Shown here piece by piece: positions 24,843-35,316 of a DNA stretch of 64,000 bases. The notes beneath the pieces are model-generated. The model ran no database searches. It was given only the letters and a program-made list of their open reading frames with translations, and was not told the origin of the DNA. Position 1 is the stretch's first letter. Each line of letters starts with the position of its first letter. Location: NCBI GenBank assembly GCA_949775045.1, contig OX459097.1, positions 21,935,168-21,999,167 of the forward strand. The letters run 5' to 3'. The translations under genes were made by a program, and so were the position numbers. This DNA is from Metridium senile (lineage: Eukaryota; Cnidaria; Anthozoa; Actiniaria; Metridiidae).

Positions 24843-27800
24843 TTATGAGCTACATGTACACTTGTTTACAAAACATTTGATGACTTCGATGTATGGTTTC
24901 TTACGTTTGATCTTGATGTTGGAAACGTCCAGTTCAAAAGCAGTACAGATTTCTTGTAGGACCATAATAGAAAATTTCTCCAGCTTCTTATTGGCAATAC
25001 ACTCACAAAGATTGTACTTGTCATACATGATTGGGTGGCTTATAGATAATGCATCGATGACTTCATGCTGCAAATCGTGTATTAATTGCTCCGTGTTCAT
25101 CTCATGCTCATCCTTTTGGGCCTCAGTAGAGTGAACCCCCGCTTTTCTCTTTGTGGTCACTCGTGAGAAAAAACTGTCAATTTGCTGTTGTGTGAGGTAT
25201 TCCTTAGGTGTAAACATAGGCTCGCCACTTTGTTGTCTTGACTTTCGCATCATTTTTGACACTGATGCTGCGTCTGCTTTCTGGCCGGTTTTCTCGCCAA
25301 CTTCATATATTTCCATTAAATACTTTTTTTTGCTTATCTGTAAGTCTCTTGTGTTCTTTTGTGCTCTTAAGGGCCCAGCCCATTTTCAATGCAGGTTGTT
25401 GCGCAGGCACATGGTGGGTAGCCTGAGTTAATTGTGGTACATCACAACTAGGTCCTTGTTCCAATTTTGCAGCGTACATTAGTGCAGCTTTGTCATACAG
25501 GGTTTCACGCTCAAGGGCATACTTGTGAGTACCACAGTCGAGGTGATTTTGTAGTGCAGATAGGCGCTGAAAGGACTTGATGCACCCTTCTTCGGAGCAA
25601 AAGAATAGACTTTGTTCCTCTGTGTCTGAACTTTCTTTTTCAGCTTCAGCCTGGGTTCTTGCATTGTCTGCATCAGATTTAGGACCTTTTTTAGTAAGCC
25701 TTGGAGTTATTTTGGTAAATGTAACAGAGGATGAATGGGTGCTGAATTCATGTGCGTCATTAAGTGTGGGTGGCTGGTAGTCTGTAGGTATTCCAAAATC
25801 TGTCCATGGCTTGAGTTTACCAGGTCCAATGCCATAAGCCCTCCACACTCTGATACCCTCTTTACTGAATTTCATGTTGTTCAGAAAACTGATGCCATCC
25901 AGTTTGATGGTAAAAGGCACCTCAGCACTTTGCTGGCCACATATCCTCACTCTGACCCCTGGAATTCCACCATTTGACTCCATAGCTGCAGCCATCTGCT
26001 CGACCGTCTCAATGTCATGACCTGCATTTAAGTAGATTTTCATCTTGCTTTTGATGGTTGCAGCTTTTCGGTCACACGACCCCTTGCCTCCTTGTGGATC
26101 AGAGAAGTCCATAGACGCAAGCTTGATGTTATGTCTCTCTGCTACTTTATAGACAGATAGCACAACTGACGCAGAATGGTAACAACCAGCGTTGTCTTGT
26201 CTAAGGTGGACAGTTGTTACCTCAGGTGCAGATATCTTGATTTGACGGAATACATCATCAATTACAGCTAAAACTGTGTCGCTAACCTGGTTGCATTTCT
26301 CAAACACGTGAACGAAAGTCAAAATTTGCATGTTCTCTCCGTCTCGACGCATGGCTACTGCTAAGTGCCAACTTATGCCACGTTTAGCGAACCAATCGCT
26401 TTGTGCTTCGCGGAACTTTTCAGGCAGAAACTTCATGGCCCAGTCTAGAACAATGAGTGCAGTGTGTAGATCAAGGGACTTTAAAATATCCAGCCTGGCT
26501 TGGTCTTGGTTGATAGAACGAAGAATATGGGATTTCCATGCTTCAATTTTAGATATCGCTTGGTCAAGTTGAAACTTTAGTTCATCTTTTTCGAATCCTT
26601 CACCAAGACTTCCTAATGCAGCTATCACCTCACTGATAACGTTGGGAACTATGAGACAGCAGTCACAGCTTTCTTTATGCTCGTGGTTACAAGGGGAGAT
26701 GAAATCTTTGTCAGGAAGATGGCTTAGGGCGTATGTCTGGCAGTGGTCTGGGACATTGGAATTTTTGGATATGTGAACCTGTTGAGTAAGGATAAAATAA
26801 TAATTAAATTAATATTTAAGGAATAGCAAAAGGTTTTATGGTACTATATGGTCTGAACACGCAGGATTTTGAGTGAACATGAAACCATGACGCTAAGCAC
26901 ATCAAGCACGATTTTTGGACAATCAACCAGTGCGTACTATCACAATTAGTTTATAAATGATATATATAATAGAACAAAGTATTTGAAACATATAATATAC
27001 ATGAAATTGGGGATTGGGAAAGAATAGGGAATGGGGAGGGGAGAGGGGTTGGATTGGAAGAGGGGATGGTGAATTTAGAGGGGATGGGGAGAAGAGATGG
27101 GATGGGATTGGGAGGAGATGGGGAGGGGAGAGTGGATGGGCTGGGAAGAGGGGATGGGGAGGGGAGAGAACCTGGGGTGGGGGTACTTCCTTTGTCCAAC
27201 TGGTAGGGGTGATCGGCGTACCTTTTATAGTTATAATGTTTCCTGTGTGTTTCTTTTAGGTTCATTTTCGGGGGAGAGAGGATGGGGAGGGGGAGGAGGG
27301 GAGCTGGTTTTAGTGATGTGCCGCCATAGTTCCATAACGTGACCCTATTTAAGACACATGAAAGATAATAAAGAAAAAATTAACGGCCCTGGTTTGGTCG
27401 TGGTAGTATATGACCTTATTATGTAAATCTTCCATAGTATAGAAGCATCATTACCTTGTAATCAGATTTTAGATATCTCTTTGCAATTTTTAACATCTCA
27501 TTCTGCTTCTTTGCCCATGTAAGGCCTTTACCATGATCGTCACCTAGCTTCTCAATTATTTCTTGTACTTCATCGAAAGCTTTACTTCCGTCGGCGGAAA
27601 AATAGTCAAGGCCTCGAAGACTATGACGTACAGACGCAGAACAAACACTTAGTACTCGGGATAATGTCCTACTGGCCATAGGGGTGAACTCAGACTCCTT
27701 ACAGTACCCTTGATATTGCTTGATGATCTGTGAAGGAATCATAACCCTGACAACATTTGGTATTTTGACTACAGCATTTGTTGATAACTTGATTGACTTC

Positions 27801-30328
27801 TCTCCAAATGGCAAATCTTGTATAACGTGCGGACTTGTTATAAAAGAAAGGAAGTGGTTTAGCTGTTCTTGTGAAACATATATCCGTGTATTCGAAGTAA
27901 GGTGAACAGCTGAACCCCTTCCATGTAATAGTTGATGGTGTCTTGCAATGTTGTAACGATATCGGGTAATATCTGGAAGCCATCTCTGAAGATCTTTGTA
28001 GCTCACTTTATCTGCTATGATAGACAGAATTTGTCTGCGTGTGCTCCAATGATTAACATTTGTATAACACTCGGTAAGAGCATCTAGCAGAGTTGAGTCG
28101 AAATCCTCATGATTTGTACTATAAAATGTTAAGACAGCGTCTAGAAGGTTTTGTTGGTCTTGTGGAGCTATTTCATCGATACATGCCTCAACAGCTTGTT
28201 TTGCTTTTCTAGTATGCAGTCGTTTTGTTCTCTCTGAAGCCTCGTCCCACGGTGTTACCAAGGAGTGTCGGATTGGGCTAACGTCTCTTGAGGATAAAAA
28301 AGCATTTAATTGATCTCTAGGGTTCGTCTCATTTCGCTCTTGACTTGTGAAAGACATAGATAGTGTTTCTGATGGCACATAAAGGCTTGCAGGTGTATGC
28401 ACTTTAGGGGTTGAAGCAACTGGTGGTACCTTGAAGACGATGTCTGAGTCATCCTCTGACTATTAAAAGAAACCAACATTTGATAATGCAGCTATGATTT
28501 TTAAATTGAGTAAAATTGCAGAGTTTGTACTGATCACGTGAGCACAATGGTCATTGGGAGGGGTAGAAAACCACAAAAGCAGACTAATATTTTTAAACAC
28601 TTGTTTTGGAATAGACACATCGATTCATGTCAATAGTAGAACTTGATTCACTATGCAAATTAAAAAAATGCTTTATAAAGAAAACCAAATTGATGATATA
28701 AATATATTTATATCTTTTATATATCTCCATATTGTAAATAATTTTAGATAGTCATAAATAATATTTATTGCATATAGTTAATGTTTATCCACGCAATGTT
28801 AATATCTAATATTATAATAATTATCAAATATTTATATCCATATTTATCAAACAAATGTAAGTTCTTCTCCTTTATTTAGCCCTGGGGATAACTTTAATAT
28901 GGAGATTCATTTCCCTCCTGCTATGACCCTTTTAATAATTTCATGTAAATTTGTAGTGCCATTATTATTATCATCAATATTATTATTGCTGAGAAAGGTT
29001 TGAACTCATGATTAAACATTGTGGTTGTTTTATCCCAAGTAATAAAATTTTGTTATCTCAGATGATCTCCACTCAACCGCAATTATTATTATTATTAAAG
29101 TTGCTATCTTTCAGGATTTAAGTTTTTTTAGGCAACGCGGGCTTACTGTGGTGATAAGTTTTGGCGGGAAACTATATTTTAATGCTTAACTATAAAAGCT
29201 CTCATCATTATGGACATCTTGTGTTAAAAACCACAGGCAGCCCAACTATTCTATTTGAGAATTTTTTTTTACTGACAAAGTTATTTTTAACCGCGCTCCG
29301 AGCCACATACATATTGAGCGCGCGGGTGGGGTTCCTGTGGTGTATTTGTTTGAATGCACACGGATGGGATTCCTGTGGCTTTTTGCAAGCAATTTTCCGT
29401 GAAAGTCGCGCGGTGTTGAAGAGGGTAGCTAGTATCAACGTAGCACGACGGAAAAATTGCTTGCAAAAAGGCAAAGGAATCCCATCCGCGCGCATTCAAA
29501 CAAATACACCACAGGAACCCCACCCGCGCGCTCAATATGTATGTCACTCGGCGCGAGGTTAAAAAAATATCTTTATTGTCATTAAAAAAAATCCTCAAAG
29601 AGAATAGTTGGGCTGCCTGTGTTAAAAACTAGTCTAACACATCGGCGAGAGTTATTTTTTAGCAATTTTGGGATGCGTCTCTTGCTTAAATCTCATTTGT
29701 TTTCTTGTTTGTGTGTTGAAATACTTACCGGCATTCGTAGATTTTCCATGTCTGTTACAACATCTGATAAATCATCCCGATCAAATTCTTTGTTCAGCTT
29801 TTTTTCGCAATTTGTACACATTCCTGACATAAAAACTATATGAGTATATGACGAAAAACAATTACTTCACATGAACATTATATGTGAAATTTACTATGAA
29901 AACATATTTGAATACTCACCAGATCCAATTGGAATAAGTTTCCCAGTCCGCTTTAGAATAAGTTGTGACTGGGTTTTGCCAATACCTCTGTCTGCTTTGG
30001 GCAGTTTTTTTACTTTGTGCCCAGAAAGTTCCTTCGGCACTCGGCATCTAGTGTTAGTGCCCCTACTCCACCCAGTTCCAAGTGTAGATCTGTGGTTTGG
30101 ACAAGTCGTTATTTCTGCCAAGTTGTGTGGTGTTTTAAAAATGCCGGCGCGAGACAAAATCAAATCAACCTCATTTTGGGGGCCAGAAAACTTGCAGCTT
30201 TGTAAGTGACTCGAAATATCTCGTTTGCATGCAACAATCGGTAGTACTTTTGTGTCATGATCACGGTCTTTGCGGTCATAACTGCAAATACCACCGACAA
30301 TGGTTTTAAGTGAACAACATATCTCCAT
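24843..30328 (-). CDS. Transposase-like zinc-finger protein of the TTAA element, with a 3' frameshift
   Basis: Exons 30328-29920, 29823-29729, 28459-27455 and 26778 onward join in phase. The fourth exon then reads in two frames across an A8 run near 25325, ending at 24843, so this copy has a one-base frameshift (seven As would keep the frame). The N-terminus has a Cys/His-rich region ([29 protein letters not shown]). The core near residues 610-745 contains [24 protein letters not shown] and [16 protein letters not shown], with conserved-looking acidic residues that could form a DDE/D site. A C2H2 finger ([11 protein letters not shown]) follows, then a conserved tail ([18 protein letters not shown]). 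The role as transposase is inferred from location and layout. Confidence 0.7.
26960..27300. repeat. Polypurine G-rich minisatellite
   Basis: Runs of GGGGA, GGGAGGGGA and GGGATGGGG extend for about 300 bases in the intron between the third and fourth coding exons of the TTAA-element gene. The strand asymmetry is extreme and G-quadruplex formation is plausible. Proline-rich and glycine-rich open frames here are artefacts. Confidence 0.8.
28460..29231. other. Intron of the TTAA-element gene, AT-rich
   Basis: The stretch has short ATT runs (28965-28985 and 29084-29097) and no coding signal. Its distal part received the MITE insertion at 29232. Confidence 0.5.
29232..29621. mobile_element. 390-bp fold-back MITE with 8-bp target duplication (hAT-like ends)
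   Basis: Long inverted arms start CACAGGCAGCCCAACTATTCT and fold over most of the element. The flanks are TTAAAAAC at 29224-29231 and 29622-29629, an exact 8-bp duplication as in hAT elements. It has no coding capacity. Open frames on both strands around [10 protein letters not shown] are reflections of the two arms. It sits in an intron of the TTAA-element gene and is therefore the youngest layer of the stack. Confidence 0.85.
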
Positions 30329-30575
30329 CTTTTATGCTTATGGTTGCAAAAGATTGTTGTGAGGTCTAATAATCACCTTATGGGAGCCATTAAAAAACTA
30401 ATAATTATAAAAACAAGACTTGTCAATCAAGTGTCTATTATATATATTGCCGATTCAGAACATAGAAGCTGCTAGATGTTTAGATAATAACAAATACGTT
30501 GCACAAGAGATATTTGCAGAAAGCTACTCTTTAAATTGATTGAAAAGGCTTGGGTTTTTTAAGATAAAAATAGTG

Positions 30576-31401
30576 ACGTTACAAAGATTTCAAGAAATGG
30601 ATTACAAAGACAGTTTTAAGTTTTTAAAAGAACTCGACAAAGCCAGTCGTTGAAGTCAAGTCTGTCACTGTATCGACCATTATGAATCTAGACCGGAAAT
30701 ATCACTTTAACTTGGGAAATAATCGTTTAAACAGCCATCTATCTTAACTACAACTATTTTGACAAGGTAAGAGTCAGTGTTTGTGCTTTCGCTACTGTAT
30801 TTCAGCCATTAACATTAATAATTCGCGAGCCGATAGACGGCGCCATGTCAATTTCACTATCGTAAACAACTTACTTTTAAGTAACTTTGGTAGCATTTTT
30901 CGTTTACAAAAACAAAAATACACAAGGAAATTTTTACACCAGAACAATTGCCATCACTTCGACTTTTTAAATCCTTAAGCTTGTTGGATTTCAATGTATC
31001 GCACATTGTTTAAATGACCATTATTTTGATGCTACTTTTTCTTAATAAAAAAGTATGCCAAATATAAAAACCTATAAAAAATTCAGAAATAAACCAAAAC
31101 CTTCAAGAGTGAACTTGAACGAAGTCTAAATGTTGAGTGAAATGATGATGTATTATCAAGACCAAAGGTCAAATAGATTCGTTACACGAGATGATTTTAT
31201 TCGATCAATATTTTCACTACTTAATTAGCAAATTTACCCGTTCCGACTAAAATCCAAATATCTCCGAAACTAAAGCTTATTTTGAGAAACAACTTATACC
31301 AAGATTATTGGGACATAATAGGCTACAAAATATCAAAGTGTGAGCAAAATCTATTTTTCAAGTGTTGCCGCTCAATGTTTGATGCTTGCTGACATCCACT
31401 C
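30576..31401. repeat. Right TIR of the TTAA element
   Basis: This is the inverted partner of 23000-23828. It ends CAAGTGTTGCC...GATGCTTGCTGACATCCACTC immediately before TTAA. Confidence 0.9.
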
Positions 31402-31956
31402 TTAAATCCCTATGAAGCACTACTAGACCAACATAATACACCAACGGTTGGCATGACAACATCTCCTGCTCAACGATTTCTGAATCGGCGAACAAGAACA
31501 GAAATACCTATGAAAGGAACACTGTTGACACCAGAAATTGCTGAAAACGTATTAGAGGAGAAAGAAAGAAAAAACAAGAAATCTAAGGAACACTATGACA
31601 AGACTGCAAAAGATATGAATGAACTAAAGCCTGGAGACCCTGTAAGAGTACAACCTGTAGGATTAACCAAAGGAAAAGAGTGGAAGAAAGGAACAGTGAT
31701 ACAAAACAAGGGATTTCGTTCATACAAAGTTGACATTCACGGAAAATTGTTAACACGAAACAGAGCACATCTAAAGCAAGAGAGCAAAGACACCAAACCT
31801 AAAGTGATTGCTGAACCTGCAAAACCCAAAGAAGTAAAGCCAACAGATCAAAAGCCAAAGACTACCACCAAAAGTAGAAAGAACACTGAACTGATTACTG
31901 TTACTAGGACTAAATCAGGACGTTTAGTTAAACCTCCAAAGAGATATTCGTATTGA
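31402..31956 (+). pseudogene. Gypsy integrase, C-terminal part
   Basis: After the TTAA element the integrase frame resumes (NPYEALLDQHNTPTVG), continues through SPAQRFLNRRTRT and a basic region, and reaches the C-terminal beta-barrel segment (LKPGDPVRVQPVG, WKKGTVI, SYKVDI). A lysine-rich tail ends at the stop at 31954-31956. This is the normal end of a Mag-like integrase. No env gene follows. Confidence 0.9.
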
Positions 31957-31978
31957 ACGTAAAATTGTAAATTTTACT

Positions 31979-31988
31979 GGGGGGAGGG
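31979..31988 (+). promoter_or_regulatory. Polypurine tract
   Basis: GGGGGGAGGG lies immediately before the right LTR, where plus-strand synthesis is primed. Confidence 0.85.
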
Positions 31989-32106
31989 TGTTAGGTGTTA
32001 TGGGTTACCTGTGTAAAGGATATTATGGGATGTAGAGATAGCCTCGTGTAGTAAAAGGTTATGTTGGCACGTTCACTGTGTTTACTGTATTTATCTTATC
32101 ATAACA
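31989..32106 (+). repeat. Right LTR
   Basis: This 118-bp copy matches the left LTR base for base as far as I can compare by eye. GTTAC follows at 32107-32111. Confidence 0.95.
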
Positions 32107-32114
32107 GTTACCTC

Positions 32115-32666
32115 GAGTGCGTGCGAAATCCTTAGAATTCATCTTAGCATTTTTATATCTTAAACATCGTGCCCCAGCGAATTTACTTCAGAAATAGCTT
32201 TTTACATGTTTATATTTTGCAAAACTAAGCATTTTAGGTAGTAACTTTTGGTCCCGCAATGTGATCCAAAGCGATTTTGTGTACGTGGTTTTATGAATAT
32301 TTTCGCTCAAAACAACATGCAAATTTTAGCGAACTATTTTTTATTCTTGAATTAAGAATTAAAGTTGGCTTTATAGGCAAAAACCTTAATGGCTCCCATA
32401 AAATCGAAATATATTATTACATTCTAGATAAATCTTTTAGATTATAAAATACAGGTTGTTGAAGTTCGTCAAATTTATCAGTGAAACAGGGCCTAAACCA
32501 TGTTGTAAACATTGCTTGAAATCATATCCAGGGAGAACGAGTTTCTACCAAAATAGCTCAGTTTTGCGAAAAGTAAACATGGAAATGTCAATTTCTTTAA
32601 ACGTTTTTGGGGGCACGATGTTTAAGATATAAAAATTATATGATGAATTGTGGGAAGTTCGCACTC
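32115..32666. mobile_element. Fold-back MITE inside the outer element
   Basis: The left end GAGTGCGTGCGAA and the right end TTCGCACTC are inverted, and a second paired core (ATATCTTAAACATCGTGCCCC and its inverse) lies 45 bases in. The interior is AT-rich and non-coding. It adjoins the Gypsy insertion point in the outer fold-back element. I could not define a target duplication. Confidence 0.55.
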
Positions 32667-33237
32667 AATATTGCTGATATTGACATCAACACGCCGGTTT
32701 ACTTGACAATCTAAGGCGTCTAATATCTCCTAATATAATGCAATGCACAAAGTAGCGTGTTGGTTATAACTTCTACTAAAAGTTTTGACCTGCACATTGC
32801 TTTATCGTACAACATGCTACTTGAAAGTACGCAGTTCTGGTCTTTCTTTTCACTTTGGTCGGGCTTTGACGTGTGATATTTTGCAATCCGGAGTTTGTTC
32901 GATTGAAATAATTAACTACAGCGCACTAGTAGACAGTCAACATTTTATGTCTCAGTAATTCGGTTCATGAACATAATTGTGAAAGATGAGATTGCAAACC
33001 AAATGTTCCATGTCAGCATAAAATTCTTTCATTCGACGTGAAAAGGAATTTTAGCAGCAAAACAAACGCATGCGCAGACAAAATCTCTACATGCTCTCGT
33101 AAACCATAAGGTCTAATTGTTTTAGCATAAACCACAGGGAGCCCAAGCTCATCACTTGTGATCTTTTACAGTAAATGTATGGATTCGCGAGATTTTCTTT
33201 CGCTGTGCCTCAAATATACAATAATAAAAACTTTTTT

Positions 33238-33271
33238 GTGGTTACTCCCGTCCTAAGGACGAAGTAACCAC
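33238..33271. promoter_or_regulatory. Hairpin at the presumed Helentron 5' end
   Basis: GTGGTTACT and AGTAACCAC pair, with an inner CGTCC/GGACG stem. The outer stem sequence recurs inverted at 44620-44627. Confidence 0.7.
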
Positions 33272-33528
33272 TATGCTATCGCCCGATGTAAGAATGAAAA
33301 CAAGAAAACAAGAGTGTAACACCCGAACACGCGACTCCTTTCCGAGATCGTGCTGATTTCTTTCCGACATTGCTCCGAACTGTTCACGATAGTACAGCGG
33401 AAATACCTCGTGCTCGCTGTTTGGACGGGTTGCTCCAAGTTTCCTAAGTTGGTGAGTATATCTAGTTCTTTTTATTGCATTTAACACTCTTTATCTATCA
33501 CAGCTTTCATTCTACTATAACGGTAGAA

Positions 33529-34455
33529 ATGAAGAGTATTTTCGTAAGTGTTTTTCAGATTTTAAACCGTTCTTTACGGCGAAATTACACGTTAAATCCA
33601 CACTTGATGCTCGACGAAGCCGAAGCCATGTTGTCTCGAATCAAGGAGAACAACGCTGTGAACCAAACCATAACGAAACAAACAACAATAAAAAACGAAA
33701 CAAAAGCAAACACTCAATCCTTTCGGGGAATTAATGAGCCTCGTAAGAGGATAATTGAGCCCCTTTGTGGGAATAATGAGCCTCGTAAGAGGATAATTGA
33801 GCCCTTTCGAGGGAATACGAAACAACTACCCCAATGTGAGTATATCAAACAGCCTCTTATTAAGAGGATATATGAATCCAAATGTGAATTAATTAATGAG
33901 ACACACACAAAAATTCTATCACTGAACGGTACACGTCTTTGTTATGACAACATAGCTTTGCTTATAAGCCAAAAAACAATGAAAGCTGTGATAAATAAAG
34001 ATCAACATTGTTTTGAAACTGTAAATGACACAAATATGCACAATCAACATAGATCTATTGTAAGAAATGTTCATGTTAAACCACGTGCTAGGGATAGGGA
34101 ACCATCTAGAATTCCTGTATTAAAATTATTTCAAGTATGGAGAAAAAGAAATTTTATCAAGGTATCAACTCCATTATCATCAAAGCTTTATGACTTAGTT
34201 GTTAATTATAAACTTTGGAATGTTAGACATTATTTTAGATATAACTACCACTGTAAAAATAGTGTTTTTGCTATTGAAAGACAATCAAATTCTAACCTTA
34301 CAGATTTTGACAGACCAGTTCTGGTAAAAAAGAATTCATGTTTCCGTGAACGAGAATATTTTACATGTTTATATAATGTATCTGCCACAAATATTGCACT
34401 GTCTGGGGATGTTGAATTAAACCCAGGTCCTAGAATCACATGTAATGTAACTTGA
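33529..34455 (+). pseudogene. Helentron polyprotein N-terminal region with a 2A-like peptide
   Basis: From the ATG at 33529 this frame gives 308 residues of basic, unrecognised sequence with a short repeat (NEPRKRIIEP twice). It then ends in a hydrophobic stretch and GDVELNPGP, which matches the 2A ribosome-skipping consensus D-x-E-x-NPG-P. Seven codons later a TGA at 34453-34455 interrupts the frame. The next segment (OTU) follows in the same frame, so the stop is a mutation inside one larger polyprotein. In an intact copy the 2A would release the N-terminal part from the OTU-Rep-helicase part. Confidence 0.7.
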
Positions 34456-35316
34456 GAAGTATTGATACCATTCAATGACCCTCAATTTGTATTTAAGTAC
34501 AGATTACTAAGATATAGACTAAGACCATTAGATGTCGGTGGTGGAGGTGATTGCTTCTTTAAATCGGTGTCACATCAGTTATATGGTGATCCAAGTCAGC
34601 ATTTAGCAATAAGAGCAGCTGGTGTTAGGTATTTAAATGAACACCCTGAACGATTCATTGAGAGTAATACACAAATGTCATGGTTACAATATCTAAGAAA
34701 TATGTCTGTACAAGGTGCATGGGCTGATCATATTGTGATACAAGCAGTAGCTGATGTAATGAATCTAAAAATTCATATCATAGAATCAGATGAAAATTTT
34801 ACAGACACAACAATTATTGAAGCAGTAAGCACAATAGACAATATTACTTCTATATTCATAGGCCACATAGGAGAAATGCATTATGTTTCAACTACTTCTG
34901 CTTTATGTAGACAAGATTCACAGCAAAGTAACTCTGTTGAGACTAATATGCCCATTGCTAAATCAGTGAAAAATCCTCTTAAAAGAAAGCATACACTTGA
35001 AATACCAGAGATGATGAAAGTTAAACGTATTAATACTGAAGCAAAAAATCAATCATTTGCTGGTTCTGAATTGAACAGAACTTCAGAAAAGAAAAGTAGA
35101 GCAGCTTATATGAGAGAATATAGGTCAAAGAGAAGTGATTCATTAAAAAAGGAAAAACTCAGGGAAAATAAAAAGCAATATCAAGCCAAAAAATCATGTC
35201 CAGAGAAAAAGGCTAAAATCAATGATTATAACAAACAGTATAGAACAAAAAATGCAAGCCAAGAGAAAAAGGCTAAATTCAATGAATATCAAAAGCAGTA
35301 TAGAGCAAAAAAATAA
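34456..35316 (+). pseudogene. Helentron OTU cysteine protease segment
   Basis: This segment has no ATG start and continues the upstream frame. An OTU domain spans about 34525-34895: the catalytic D and C lie in GGGGDCFFKSVSHQLYG and the histidine in GEMHYVST. A lysine-rich tail of tandem repeats about 20 residues long follows (EYQKQYRAKK and variants). The TAA at 35314-35316 replaces the TCA seen in sister repeats, so it is a C-to-A nonsense change. OTU domains are typical of Helentrons, where the role is thought to be polyprotein processing or deubiquitination. Confidence 0.8.

Larger units (their letters stand above)
23000..31401. mobile_element. TTAA-targeting DNA transposon with about 830-bp TIRs, unclassified superfamily
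   Basis: The element is bordered by TTAA (22996-22999 and 31402-31405). Removing it and one TTAA restores the Gypsy integrase frame. The terminal inverted repeats run from 23000 to about 23828 and from about 30576 to 31401. They start GAGTGAATGTCAGCAAGC and GAGTGGATGTCAGCAAGC respectively and differ by scattered substitutions and small indels. It encodes one spliced protein on the minus strand (24843-30328). TTAA duplication is known for piggyBac, Kolobok and Sola3. The protein resembles none of these that I can recognise, so I leave the superfamily open. Confidence 0.88.

Noticed and set aside
27014..27342. Glycine- and tryptophan-rich open frames
   Set aside because: They are by-products of the G-rich minisatellite.
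29161..29598. Overlapping open frames on both strands sharing [10 protein letters not shown]
   Set aside because: They are mirror translations of the two arms of the fold-back MITE.
34462..35316. OTU segment as an independent gene
   Set aside because: It has no ATG, lies in frame with the segments on both sides and its stop is a point change within a repeat, so it is part of a broken polyprotein.
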